Source: Oscheius dolichura (taxonomy: Eukaryota; Nematoda; Chromadorea; Rhabditida; Rhabditidae). From it: a stretch of DNA of 64,000 bases. The stretch is from contig OW051497.1 of NCBI GenBank assembly GCA_932521035.1, positions 11,780,001-11,844,000 of the forward strand, written 5' to 3'. Position numbers and translations under genes: made by a program. How positions within the stretch are numbered: the stretch's first letter is position 1; each line of letters opens with the position of its first letter. Of the stretch, positions 12,501-25,000 are shown piece after piece. The notes under the pieces are model-generated. The model searched no databases and was not told the DNA's origin. It worked only from the letters and a program-made list of their open reading frames with translations.

Positions 12501-15500
12501 GGATAATGAGTCTCAAAGGCGTTGGACCTACCGCGGAACATCACTCCTTTGACCACCGGGAATAATTCAAAAGGAGCAGCCGTCGCCGGTCCCAGCTTCT
12601 TATAGGATAATAGTATGAGTACCCATTTCCCACGATACTGGACAGCCCTGCCAGTTCAGATGTCCCTTTGCGTCTTTAAAATATCCAAATGGGGCTGGGT
12701 CGTGTTTCCTGTGCGCACCAGCCTCCCCGATCTCGGGGGACGCTTTTTGGTTCTGGCGTTAAATGCTCACCCCTTGTGCTCTAAGAACTTCCTGCCGCTG
12801 ACAGGACCCTCTTTGTTTATTCAAGATGTTGAATATCACGGATTAAGCGTCCTGTTTTACCCTCCCCGAATCCCATTGTTACCTAATCTAATAATCATTT
12901 CGGTCTGTTTAGACAGGCTCATATTTCTGACGAACTTACCCCAATCACATTCTTTTCGTCATCCTATGCGATGAAAAATGTATGCCCTATTCCTACGCTT
13001 CCCTTTTGGTAAAAATTGATCTCCATAGTAAAAGCCGTTATTTTTGAGATGCTGCGTAACGTTATCTTCCCGTAGATTGACGTCCCAACAAGGAATATCT
13101 CAATTTTCAGACGTATAATCCCTCTCCTGGGATATCTCTTTAGTGCATTAATCGGTAGACTTGTCTTGTCTTTAAATATCAGTTGGCAGCACTCTTCCTT
13201 ATTTCGAAACGTCCCGAGTGAGAAGAATTTTGAGCATCTCACTAGTGTTCTCATTTCTCCCGTGGGGTTCATTGTGCGGAGGGGGCTGTGTGGAAAGATT
13301 CACGACAAAATCGAATTTGAATCCTGTGAAGAGCCAACGATTCCTGGCTCAGAAACAATTTCGAATACTATTCTTGCTCTGCTAGAGGCTCTGCTTTATT
13401 TTTAGGACTCCAAAAAATTAACAGGGCCTTTGACTGATAGAATTTACTTTCGGGATGCGTTGCCCTATCCGATTATTCCCCAATGGGGGCACAAGATAAT
13501 TTAGTTTCTCCTTAATCTTTTTGGGGGTTTTGATTTCCGGCATCTTGTTTCTCGCACCTCCATCTTGTAATACAATCCTAGTATTCTCTCATTCATATAG
13601 GTCCGCCCATGTGGGATGTTGGTGACGAGCACAGTACTGCCAATCCTGTGCCTCATGGATTGGCACTCGCCAAAGTGCCGTCTTAATGCACCACCTCCAC
13701 CTCGATTTGCACCGAATTATGACCCCTCCCGAGCGCTTCACCACCAGCAGCAAGACGGTTGAGTTTTATAAAAACGTGTCCAAAAATATAAGGGTTACGA
13801 TGGCCTAATTTGGCTTTAAAGAGATAATCTGCAACTTTCAGGTTTCTTCACGCCCGTGCTGCCCTCTACAGCGCCCCAGACGCGAAGAGTCACACCGGCC
13901 GTGGCGCATGGTGAGTGGTCGGAGAGCACGACACAAGCTGCACCCCCCGTGATCTTCTTGTCCGAGCTGGATGAGCTGCTAGAAGGTTCCGCACAACAGC
14001 CGCCGGAGATGTTAACCCCGGCCACGAAACCTCTTAGCACATCTCCAAGTCCCACTACCACAATAACCACGACGACGGCGCGAAGGACCACCACCACTAT
14101 GAAACCAACCTCCAAAGTCACTGTGCTTCCTAGGCCATATGAGAGTGTGAGCATAGCAGCGGAGTTGAATCCAGAATATCTGGGGGAGAGTATCTGGGCA
14201 GAGGTGGATCTCTTGCCAGAGCCCCTGGTCACTGGTCCCGCTTGGCGCACTCGTAACACCACCACTCCTACTCCCGCCACTGAGCCTACCACGCCCAAGA
14301 GGACCTCACCAAGGAAGACAACAAGAGTGACAGCACCCTCTCGCAAGACTACAACACCGACCACCACCACAGAGTCGACGACGACGAGGACGACGCCGAC
14401 TAGCTCATCTTGGATAACAACAGGTGCTGTGTGTGGGGGCCTTTTTGTTGGAGTGCTCTTAGAGGTTTCGTATCTGGGTTGGTACGCTATGCATGCTTCT
14501 GCTTTCTTTTTCTGTTGGACGAGATTAGCTAAAAAGGGTATTCGGCAGTCTCTCCTTTTTTCCCTGGGAGTCAAGTCCCCTCCTTCGCAGCATGCCAACT
14601 TCCGCTACTTCAATTTTGAATACCAATTGGGAGACTTTAGACTTTATCGGACTTCTTCTGCCTACTTCCTCTAGCCTGGTCATCTTTCTCAGCACTTGAG
14701 AGCTCTCTTTTATGTTTGGAATAGTCTGTCAGTGGGAAAGGCGTCAACATAATTGATGGACAAAAGACGTGACGATCCTCTTCGCATTTCAAAAGCATGT
14801 CTTTCAAAAATTTTCTGTTTGTCGGTTGCTCATCTTTCACGGTTCGGATAGCTCTGTCTCCTACGATGATTTGTCCACATGAGTCGTCGTGGTCTTCTCT
14901 GCTTTCCGATCATAGTTATCCCCCCTTTTGTCTCTTCTATCCTTTTCTCTGATACGCTTGAGAGCATTGAAATATAGCCCCGGGTGGCTGATTCTATAAT
15001 GTTGCCCAGCGGAGAGTTTGAGAGTGCGATCAGACCTCGCCAATCTTTTCCAAATATCCTAGGTCCCCCCTTTTAAGATATTGCTCTGTGTGTGGCGCTT
15101 GGATTCCACTATACTCCCGCCGTGAAAGTCAACAATTTCCTATGTTACACACGTGTGTTATTGGCAGTTTAATATGTTTCTCTCTCTTCTTTTCTATATG
15201 GATTTTGGGGCTTCTTCATTCTCGATTCCAGCATGCCATAATGCGTGGCTATTATTTGTGCTCACCGGAAGCTGTAATACTGAATTGAGCCTCGATCAGA
15301 GAGTGTGTGCTCGGTCTTCTCTCACCCAAAACCACGTGTTCAATTCTCTTTTTGCCGTATTGTGTGCTATGTAAATTGTGTGTCCATTATTTGTAACCAG
15401 AGTCGCGTAAAAAAGCTGACATCACATAAGATCTTATTGCCCCAGCAACGGCATAGTCGGCTTTTTCGCGCGGCTCTCTCATTTGTATGCCAAAGTCGCA

Positions 15501-16403
15501 CTCAATTTACGCCAATCAACATCAGGTGTTTCAGACCGCTCGACGCCAGCAATCACATTTTCGACCCTTCTATCTACCTCAACAAAGCTCTCTGCCAAAG
15601 TCAAAACGACGCCTCCATATTCAGTCTATCCGGTGCGGCCCACGACGCCTATGGGCGATGTGGTTACTACCACAATTAAGGTCAGCATAATATGGTTCTT
15701 GGGGGGAAGCACTTTGCTTTAATTAAAAGTTGTCTGAATAATTGTGTACTCTCCGAGGAGCGCGACTCATTATCCATGCGAGCTTTACCCATAGGCCGTC
15801 TTAAACTTCTCCCTGTTTAAAGCCTATCAATGGCCGCTGTTGATAGCAGCTTATCCTCAGATAATGGTTTCTACAAGGTAATTCGAAAAACTATTGCGAA
15901 ACTTTTTATTATCCCCTTAATTTGTTGTTCAGTATGCCACAACAACGGACGGAGAATTCCCCCGAACGGCGATGGTTATGATCTGTTCCCTTGCTGTGAT
16001 TTTCGTCATTGTTGCAATTGTGGTTTGTGTGTTCTTCCGGTGTCATACGAAGACCAGCTCAGGAGGAGAACACTACGCAATGGTAGGAGGAATTCTGTTT
16101 CTCCTTTATATATCTTTTATAGGCCGTGAATGGCAAAGCTTCTGGCTACGCGCCCATCTCTGCCGAGCTGTCACCCCCACTCGGGATAGACCCATCAACA
16201 CAACCATTACTTCCGAGACAAGCTCCCCAGGTACATTTTCTTTTTCTCGTTTTGAGGAATAAACCTAATTTCAGATGAAAGGAGGTTACCAACCATTAAA
16301 TGGAGCTGTGATGCCGAATGGTAACGGTGTGACGCGCACTGGAAACGGGATAGTGAAAAACGGCGTGGCGAAGAAAAAAGATTTTAAGGAGTGGTACGTG
16401 TGA
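3552..16403 (+). CDS. nrx-1: Alpha-neurexin (synaptic adhesion receptor)
   Basis: Presynaptic type I membrane receptor that binds neuroligins and similar partners. I rebuilt 33 exons, 5106 nt, 1701 codons in one frame: 3552-3658, 3697-3852, 3894-4002, 4042-4264, 4303-4376, 4416-4530, 4572-4732, 4769-4927, 5180-5335, 5377-5581, 5625-5773, 5811-5949, 5994-6158, 6195-6341, 6382-6479, 6517-6639, 6679-6787, 6831-6940, 6981-7060, 7101-7167, 7204-7331, 7374-7485, 7530-7761, 7866-8164, 8204-8375, 8416-8604, 11035-11141, 11185-11275, 13842-14423, 15526-15680, 15933-16082, 16123-16230, 16275-16403. Domain order is signal peptide (about 1-36), LNS1, EGF1 (about 215-258), LNS2, LNS3, EGF2 (640-688), LNS4, LNS5, EGF3 (about 1042-1085), LNS6, a Cys loop (near 1310), a Thr-rich stalk (1328-1573), a TM (about 1588-1608) and a tail ending DFKEWYV, a PDZ ligand. 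The start follows acceptor TTTGCAG at 3541-3546. Intron 4733-4768 is GC-AG. Confidence 0.95.
8605..11034 (+). other. Neurexin large intron after LNS6
   Basis: A 2.4 kb intron, far above the usual 34-45 nt of this gene, between the last LNS6 exon and the Cys-loop exon. Phase 1 is kept across it (GAA G / GC TCT). No exon or RNA gene is visible. Its size and position just before the stalk would suit regulatory elements for short isoforms, but nothing in the sequence proves that. Confidence 0.6.
11276..13600 (+). other. Neurexin large intron before stalk
   Basis: A 2.3 kb stretch between the Cys-loop exon (ending 11275, phase 1) and a candidate alternative first exon at 13601. No supported coding exon is seen. 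It is a candidate internal promoter region for a short neurexin form. Confidence 0.5.
13601..13757 (+). other. nrx-1: Candidate alternative first exon, short neurexin
   Basis: This block begins after a TTCATATAG acceptor and ends at a GT donor in phase 1, so it joins in frame to the stalk exon at 13842 (GAC G / GT TTC). From ATG 13616 the frame encodes a short hydrophobic start, MLVTSTVLPILCLMDW, then a Pro-rich segment ending HHQQQDG. An earlier ATG at 13609 in another frame is a short uORF. Splicing from the Cys-loop exon into 13601 would hit a stop. Splicing to an AG at 13632-13633 would keep the frame, so a cassette exon is the alternative. Known biology: C. elegans makes short (gamma) neurexin lacking the LNS domains. 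Confidence 0.45.
14424..15525 (+). other. Neurexin stalk intron
   Basis: A 1.1 kb phase-1 intron dividing the Thr-rich stalk (ending at 14423) from the second stalk exon (15526). I see no exon or RNA inside it. Open frames reading into it from the stalk exon are simple read-through. Confidence 0.6.
15830..15877 (+). other. nrx-1: Candidate start exon, shortest neurexin form
   Basis: ATG 15830 opens 16 codons (MAAVDSSLSSDNGFYK) followed by a GTAATT donor in phase 0, the phase needed to join the transmembrane exon at 15933. No acceptor before it gives an in-frame internal exon from 15680, because the frame upstream runs into stops or the wrong phase. It therefore behaves like a first exon. Joined to 15933 it would yield a protein with a tiny ectodomain, the TM and the neurexin tail. 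Confidence 0.35.
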
Positions 16404-16971
16404 CACGAAGTCTTTCGGCCAACGAGCTATGGGTATTTATCAGGATTGTCCTTCCTCAATTATATCCCCCTGCCTTTTCCTGACTCATATTGTTTGCTCT
16501 ATAACTCCTGCCTCCGGCTCTCTTCATCCATTTATCATTCATTATTGTGCTATTATGTCTTCTGTGCTTCATTACGTTCCCTGCTGAGAGCATCGTCTTT
16601 CCAAGTGTCATTTTTGCTGGGTTCGTTGTATAAAAGTTTATATATTCTCAAAACAAACCAATTTTATCTTTAGAGGACTCAATTTTTGTACACATAGTAA
16701 TATTACCGGATCGTACCCGCAGCGTACCCGGTTGGAAATGCAAAAAACGTTGCTAATCGCTCGTTAGAGTTCAGTTTCGCGCCGCTCGAACAGTTTATGA
16801 AGCGAGGCGTGGTTCTTCCTCGGCACCTCCTCTTTCAGAAAAGTAGTAACGGTGACTAAAAGTAATGTACAGAAAAAGCGAACCAAATAGTACCTTCCTG
16901 GGAGTAAGCAGCCGAGTTATCGTCATTTTCAGAGTTTTCAGAAACTGGTTCTGAAAATAGCGGCTTATTTT
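16404..16971. other. Convergent 3' spacer
   Basis: Non-coding spacer between the convergent stop codons of neurexin (+) and the K2P channel (-). It should contain both 3' UTRs. No canonical AATAAA for neurexin stands out close to its stop. Confidence 0.5.
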
Positions 16972-19009
16972 TTAGGAATGGGATTTCTTACGAAGTCTTT
17001 GAGAACTTCCATAAAAGAAAAGCGGAGCAATTTCTGAAATAAAGAAAATGGAAAGAAAGGAGGGGCACTTACGAGAGGAAGTGCTTCGGGACCTAGTTGG
17101 CTCTTCCATTGATACCGTAACCTGTAAACTTTATCTCCAAATAATCGAAACTATTTTCATACCTCCACTCCATACTGCTGGAAGAGCACCGTGATTTTGT
17201 CTTCAAGTTCGGCCATTTTACCAGGAGGTACCATAGCACTGGCGGTAAAATTGGCCGGCACATTTACATCTGAAACACTCTTTGTTCATTGGTAGGCTTT
17301 GGGTTATTGCTAGGCACACCACAACACCACACAACACTCGTTTACCGGAAGATTATGATGAAGTACTGTCCTGTAATGAAGGGACGATTTATAAAACGTA
17401 TTGTTTATTGGAAAAGGAGCTCACCAACTGCAAGGGTGTGACCAGTTTGGAGAGAATTCGGCAGACCCCAATAACTGGGGCTCATTTCATCGTCATCCTG
17501 TTAAATAAGCATAGAAATAAAGGAGACTAAATAACTAACCAGGTCCTGCAGATTCTCGATGCCAAATATTTTTCCGACCCAAGTTTGCAGCCGTCCAAGA
17601 TGGTATACAGCGTACTGGCGAAACCTCCACTGGAACCGAAGAAGGTTAATTAGAACCGAAAGACTTACTTCTCCGTATCCAAAGAGCAGCGCGACGAAAA
17701 CTATTTGAAAAGTTAGGAGGACCAGAGTAGAGAAGCAGAGCCATCCTCCAGCGGGAGGCTCCTCGTCTCCCAAACCGATAGTAGTCGAACTAATTACGAG
17801 GAACCATATGCAGCTGTGATAGTTGTCAATGTGGCCGAATACCTATATTTTTTCGCTACTAAAATTGTTGTAATTATTTACCAACAACATAATTGAGTGA
17901 CAGATCATCAGGACAACTAAAATGGTCATGATGAAACGGAATCCTCTATGTGAAAGGCGGCGGTTGTATCCCATGTAGCTCACAACAACATGCCCCAGAC
18001 AATACTGGACGTAACTATTATTAGGGAGGCCGTTAGTTAACTGACTTCTGTGATTTTGTAGAAGATCATTAAAGGTAAGCATAGGTAAGTAAGAATCTTC
18101 CCCCAAATTGTCTTCACCGTCTGAAAAGCATTTCATAATTTCCCTTGGCGTTCTTCTTTGTGTTTCCCAGACATTTCCGCCCTTTCCTGTGAAACACCCG
18201 ATACCAGTCATCCGTCCCTTCCCGCCGTGTCCCCTCCTCACCTTATGGCCAAATCCAACCGTGCTGATCAGGCTCCAAACGTAGACGACTCCATCTTGGA
18301 CGCAATTGATATGGTTCTCTCTAAATTAATTAGAACTACCTTAATCCAATCCTACCTTGCCACACACAGCTGATGGCTAATCAATAGCTCTCTCCCGCTC
18401 CTGTTAGGAAACATCAGGGCCTCTTCGATACACGGGTCGGGTGTTATCTCATGCTTATAGCTTTTCTCAACTTTCGCCAAATTGTAAGCATGATACGCGC
18501 GGCTTACCTTCATAGATTATTGCAGCGAATAATATGATACCAGAGAAGAGGGCAAAAATGAGGAACAATAGATGTATAATACTCCTAATCATCGCCTTCA
18601 TTGCCCATGAAAATCTATGATCGAAGACGATGACGACGGTTGGAGGATGAAATGGTCGTTTAATCACAGGTATTTTGTTTTTAGCAGCAGAATCGGAGAG
18701 GTGAATACTGATTGGGAAAGGCGTCGGTTTCTGAATAAATTCTATCAATATTCTGAAAATGTGGGCAAGGATAGCGGTTAGAAAGGGAAGGTGTTGTTGG
18801 AAGTGACCATCGCATCCCTACCTCTGAATCATCAGCTGCACTTTTTGTAACTGATTTTTAGACAACTCCTGGTATAAACACTTCCTCCTCCTGCATACAA
18901 GGGGTCGAGCTGAGAATACGAAAACACAAAGAGAGAAGGGCGCGAGCCTGTGGCCAAAAAACATGAAAAGACTTTGCCCGCTCGCTGCAGACAGTCTGGC
19001 ATTAGTCAA
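16972..19009 (-). CDS. Two-pore-domain potassium channel (TWK/K2P)
   Basis: Leak potassium channel subunit of the plasma membrane. Exons on the minus strand, in coding order: 18822 up to 18832 or 19009, then 18508-18752, 18242-18318, 18046-18120, 17882-18004, 17669-17842, 17540-17629, 17425-17497, 17163-17269, 17073-17121, 16972-17033. The product shows TM1 (HLLFLIFALFSGIILFAAII), pore 1 with STVGFGH, TM2 (LTYLCLPLMIFY), TM3, pore 2 with TTIGLGD, and TM4, then a Glu- and Ser-rich tail ending RKKSHS. This M1-P1-M2-M3-P2-M4 order defines K2P. The N-terminus is uncertain: ATG 18832 gives 361 residues, while the furthest open ATG at 19009 gives 420. Pore 1 ends in His where Asn or Asp is usual. 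The small P1 exon uses acceptor TTTAGAG, chosen because it alone keeps frame. Confidence 0.88.
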
Positions 19010-22000
19010 TTTTTGAAGCGGGGAGAAGTCTGGCGGGTGAGGCAGTCTAGCGGATCAAGTGATCTTTAAGGCCGACCATCCAGTAAAATCATTTTGTTTA
19101 AGTCTATTCTGCAGCGAGGAGAATCCTTGTCTTGGAAACATTCCCCGATAGGTCATCCTCCTCCGCGTCATCGTGTGACAGGGCCGTCTCGCTTACCTTG
19201 TGAGAAAGCTAGGATTCCCCTGTTGTTGAAATAACATGCAGGTTGTCAATACCATGTCTGTTCAGCATGTTTCACAACATTTGAAAAAAGAAAAGGACAT
19301 CTGGAGATTAGCGGATGACAAGGTGAGTTAGGTATAATCCTCAGCTGCGCGCCGTATCCGTATCAATGCTTGTTCGGTCAATACACAATATCCCCAGTTC
19401 AGTATTCAAATCTCCCTCTGCTTGCTATCTCCTCGACCGTTCTCACCATGCCGTCAATCTGTAAGTCACCTCATTAACCTCCATTGCGTAAGACCTCCCT
19501 TATCTGACAATCTTCCCCATTTATTTAACTTCAAAAGGGCAACTCCATCTTTCTTGATATAGAGCACCGCTTCCAATTATAAAGCTCCTCCGTGTGTTTG
19601 ATTGTGTGCTCTAAGTGGAAGAAAAGCCTGGCCGATGAGATTCCTTGTGAGTCACAAATGCCGCCTCTTTCTTTTCATTCCCATGCAGTACCCCACTGGA
19701 GGAAGGCCTCCGCTACCCGTCACTAAACGAGGTAGGGTCATTTACGTTGAGAAAAGGAGTCCCTAAAGACTTTCCTCCCGTAGCCCGGCACTTGTTTTTG
19801 GTGGCCTTTATCTGGCCAATCAACAGGAATGTCGGCATCTCTTTGAGCCGAATTTTCTTAAGAGGCTAAAGAAATTTACTGATTGTTCATCGGCTAGGCT
19901 AAGAGACCGCCAAATAGCTATTGCTCTACTTCCTGTCCCTTGTTAAATCCATGCTCTTGTATCAATGACGTCATGGGAACGAACCTATTTCCCGGGAGAG
20001 GAGATGTTCTCACAATTCGGCGGGTCTTAGAAGATGGGAAATGTCTCATGTCTTTTGTTCCTTTTCGTGGGTAGTTCACACACAGCAGAGATTCTTTTCC
20101 TTCTCGCCTACGGTCTACCCAGTTCTCGTGAGGGTCAGACCTTATCTGTCATCTAGGCTCGCACCTTTTGCGTCCTTCCTCCCCGTAATTAACATACAGA
20201 TTTACGGGCACCTCACGTTCGCTGAATGCTGCCATAAACGACCTCACAATGACTTCATCAATCCACTCCAGACTAACAACCTCCATACGCAGCTGTTTTT
20301 AGACTGGCTTTTTGGCAGCTCGTTTGTCCTTTGAATTGGTTAATTTGAGGTCAAAATTCCGACAGATCGCACCTGTCTAGGCGGCATTTTTAAAATTTCA
20401 AAAGGTAAGTCACACTGGGCGGTCTTCCTATTGTTGTTTATGCTTAAAATTCGCTTTTATCTTTATCTTATGCCTAAATTTGACCCAAAATTAATTATTT
20501 CCCATATTAATTAGCTCGATCCTTTCCCATCTTCCCAGCTAATTTGTCTGAGGCTGTCAAGACGGCGTGGTACTGTCAAAAATGATCGGATACGCCCTTA
20601 GCCATATGGCTGCTGCTCACTGACCCGAGGCTTCTTTCATTAGCTCTCCTCGTTCCGAAAAGCTAATCCATTTGGCCCTGATGACCACACCGCCTCCTTG
20701 ACTGCGCGAAATCCTACCATCTTCTTTTGTTGTTGTGACAACAATGGGTGTTACTATCCTCCTCGTAAAAACACGCTTTTCCCTCAGTTGACACAAAATA
20801 AACCATTTTTCAGTCAGCTTGGAAATCGTATCGAAAAGCTGGGAGCGCCAAAAAACATCACCCAAACACTTAGCGGCCTTTCTCTCAGCGCCATATTTCA
20901 GCCTACGGCAGCAGTTGGTCTCGTTCCGGGCGCTTGTAACTTCATGTGTTATCTCGAAGCGAGAGCTTTTTGGATCCTCTCTCTCTCGTATTCTCTCGTA
21001 GTTACTTTTCTTTCCCACCCGAGAGTAAGAGTCGCGGGTGTGAAGTTTTGACGCAATTGATGTGACAGATACATGCAAGAGTGAGCCGAATAGCAATAAA
21101 TTTGAATAGGGCCTTTTGAAGTCCGACCAGCTTCCTCTATTTGTCAATTATGTGCCCTCAGCTGGCAGAGGTGTAAATCTGTCCTCCCTCTGGCCCACCC
21201 GTTTACGATGTCGTTTATACTGCCTTTTATCACCTTATCGTCTCGACCTCTTATGCTAATTGCCGCTGACAGAGAGAGGGCCACCTTGGTTTTATTCTAC
21301 CCGCAAAGGCTTCATCTCTTTCCTTTGTCGGTGCCGGACCTCTTTTACGAGCCACCCGGGTAAATAATTCGTTTTCAATTAATTCAATCCTTACCGTGTG
21401 GACATTAATTGCTTGTTTCTCACACACGAAGAACAGTCGCAGGTTCTCGCAGTATAAAGTGTTGACGTCCAGCGATTTCCCAATGCCAATTTCCTGCATC
21501 CCATGAGCTTCGCATATCCTCTGATTTGAACCCCTCCCTCGGCGTTCTTCCGTTAGATTCTAACACATACGCAATTGCGTGATCTCGCCTATCCAAAAAA
21601 TCTATTGTTCTCCCTTTTTTTTCTGTTCTCCATGACCGGAGGGCCATCGCCCAGCTGTTGCGGGGGATTCAAACACCTGCACTAGGCGGGAAGGTTTCTT
21701 ATGAGTCAGTGATATACTCTTCTGTACTTCCGGCAGTAACACAAGTTTCTCACGAGCGGTCAAGCTTTTGTTGCAAAAAATGTTTCATAGGAGCAAGGTT
21801 GTTCTCTCGCTGGGTTACAACAGGCGGCATCTGTCAACACAAACACGACCAGTCGCCCCCGGGCAAGCATTTCTTTTGACTAATCCTCCATTCTCGTTTT
21901 TCACTTCTAAAAGACCATAATTTCCCGGCATCTCCCTCCTCTAATCCAACCATTTGGTCACAGTATCGAATAGACTGCAATTTAGAGGTGGGTCAGTTAG

Positions 22001-25000
22001 ACGGCTGCTAATTCCTCGTGGCAGTCGTTTTCTTCTCTGTTCTCAGACTAGTCTCCCTCCCTCCCAAAAAATGCCGTTTTTGATTGACCCTTTTTATTTG
22101 TGCTGCAATATGTTCCGAAAGCTCGTTCCAGGGAGGTAAAAAGACATGGGAAGCACATGCTGCGCTTGGTGGTTGTTCGGGAAAATGTCTTCCTCGAAAT
22201 AACTCCATGCTCCCCGATCCCACTCCTTTCTACCAATTATGTAAATCCTGCTCTTCTTTGACATCAGCCCGCATTGGGAGAGAGCGTTCTAGCGGGCTTC
22301 TTCCAATTTGCATGACATTCCCATAGTCCTTTTCTTAGTCCTCAAATCCTCCTCGGCTTAGAATTCTAGTAGCGTAAAAAATAAATGAGTAGATTACGAG
22401 GACAATGCCATAGTAATCGCTGGGCTTTGACAGCGATGACTTGGATCTGCGTTCGCGATCATATTTCATACACTGCTTGCGGAGACTGGAATGCATACTT
22501 CCGTTCACTGTTGCCTAAGGCGGCCTGCTACTTGACTCATCTCACTGTAAACCGTCTCTGGTCATTTTATTCCTACCTACTCTTCCGTTTTTTAGGCTCT
22601 AGAATGCGATTAAAAGAGCTCATATTGGGATAGAGCAATCACTTCATTCCGCTTTCCTTCCCTAATACTATTCCCCACGAAATTGGCTCAATCAGACTGA
22701 AAAACGGAAGAGACTAGTGAAATGAGAAGGATGAAGGTCTTCAATCATGCTAGCCGTAGTCAGACAGAGACTGTTTTTCCTCCTGAGTGAATCCCGAACG
22801 GCAATTTAGGTGCATTCCCCCGAGGATATGCAAATGAGCCCATATCATTTGATTAGCTTGGCCACAATTTGGCATCTCCCCGTTGACAAGGTCGGGTAGG
22901 TCTTCCTTATGAGAGCGATGCCAATTGCGCTAAATCTTCTTTTGAACACCGACGCCTCATCGATCATATGCCAACAATACGTCAAGTTATTGTAATCTTT
23001 GACAAGGAGCTCTTGCATGAAGAACAACACCCATTAGCCTTTGGACGCCGCTCTGGGAAAATCTTTTTTGCCCTTTGTAATTTCCTCAAAAAAAGCCGGG
23101 ATATTTTAGGGGAGTACGATGCATTCAAAAATTGTTACAGTTGGGAAAAAATGCACTTATTTGCGCAGAGCTCATCCCCATTCTAGTCGCGACTATCTCT
23201 TACGTAAAGCAGAAGTTTGTCCAGGGATTTGCGCAATAGCTCCATAATGATTAATGGCTAGCGCAATCGTGTCGCTTTGTTATGCGGACAGAGAGTATTT
23301 TAGTGAGACAAATGAGGTCAGCACTGACCAGTAGGATATCATATGAGATTGATTTCCGCGGGAAAGCTTTTTTCCCTGTGATTGTTTTCGTAACTTGTAT
23401 CTCTCTTGCGATACGACGCGTTCCCTTTTGAAAAGAACATTCCAAATGTCAATCATGATGCTCCCTTGCTCTAATTAAGACCCTTTCACAAAAACATCAA
23501 GAGAACAAGTAATTACTTGCCTCTTTGCATGGAAAACAGCTCTCCTACGGCTTTTTGTGGTATTTTTAGAAATTAAGAGGGGGGCATTCTTTTAGCTGAC
23601 TGGTAAAATGTTTATCCAATGTGTCTTTTCCGTTTCTATTCATGTCTACGCTTGTATTGTTAAGTGTTCCACTCTTACTACGATGATCAGGCCCCTCTTA
23701 GCCTGTGTGAGACGTTACCATCGCGCTCAGTCACTCCAATTGCCATTATCAGAGCCTCCCGTACCATTCTACTCATCCCATCGCCGCTAATTTTATTCCT
23801 GTTAAAGTTCAGTCCTTCCTGATGCCCTCTTATCCATTAGGATAGTGTGACCAACGACAATTAGTGCCTATATTTCGCCCCTGCTCAAGTGGGTAGGCGG
23901 GACGAACTGCCCCAGACCCCGCCCTCTCCTGGTTAATCCTCTCCCAGAGCATTGATCCGCTTTCTGATTCCTGTTTACCCAAACAATTATCCATATCCGC
24001 TAATTGTCATCTATACCCCCTCTGGGGTGCAAATCCCCTTTTTGGGAAAGCGGTAGGCCGTCCCCGGCACACAACTTGTTTTGTCCACTCTTCCACTGCA
24101 GCGGGTATCCCAAGAGTTGTACTATCCTTTCGCTCTGCGCTTCCTTCGGTAGCAGATATTTTACTCACCCTCCAGACAGTAAGGCGCCTTCCGAGACATC
24201 TTCACCTCTTCCCGGTGTTCTTCTCACAGACGCGATAAACGTTTTTTCGTCGTCGCTCGTAAACTTAGTGTGCCCATTACATCTCATGATGCGGAATCAC
24301 AAACGATTACTTTGCTCTCTTCTGTAGTATCCTCTCTAATCTCTTATTCTAAAAAAAAGAGTCCACGCCGCTCCAATTGTGTCCACCTCCGGAGTGTGTG
24401 TCTGTCACTCACGCACATCGTTTTGGTTGCATTCGAAAGTGCCGTCATGTTTTCTCGTAGCTAAGATTCCCATCAGCAGCCAATTCCATTCATCAAGTTG
24501 TTGGACATTTAGGGGGACACTCTCCTTCAAAATTGGCGCCCATGACCACCCGCTGTTGCACTCGTTTAACACTGTCAGTCGTCAGTATATCCTCTTCTCT
24601 AGATGTCTTTCATCACCGTCCATAAATAAGATTAGCAAGAACAATTTTGTCACCTCGCTATTTCTCAACCTCTTCTCAATTATTCGTGAGAACATCCAAC
24701 CCTTCAACGAAGCTTTATCCCACTGAATACTGTAGTGGAGTTGCCAAAGTAAGTCAAATTATACTGTAGCTCCTTGCATAATTTCTGGCAGCTGAGAAAA
24801 TGAATTTACTTTTTGTCTCATAGCAACTGAATATTTATGGGGTACCTATAAACTACTCTGTGTCGGCGTGGGGTTCCATTTTCGGACCAGCCCCATTTCT
24901 ATCCAAAGTTGATTTTAACTTAGTTTGTGCGCATGAAAAAGGGCTTCAAGTCTCTGAGGCTTTCCTGTAAGTTCCGTCCTTGGCTGTTGGTTTTCGTCTG

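Noticed and set aside
13816-14598. 260-codon minus-strand open frame
   Set aside because: It is antisense to the Thr/Pro-rich neurexin stalk exon; its Val runs are the reverse complement of Thr codons.
20617-21147. 176-codon open frame on the minus strand overlapping a 117-codon frame on the plus strand
   Set aside because: No domain, no signal or TM pattern, no splice partners; both frames cover the same non-coding DNA.
21640-21700. tRNA B-box-like motif (GTTTGAATCCCC on the minus strand)
   Set aside because: No matching A box or cloverleaf stems could be placed around it.
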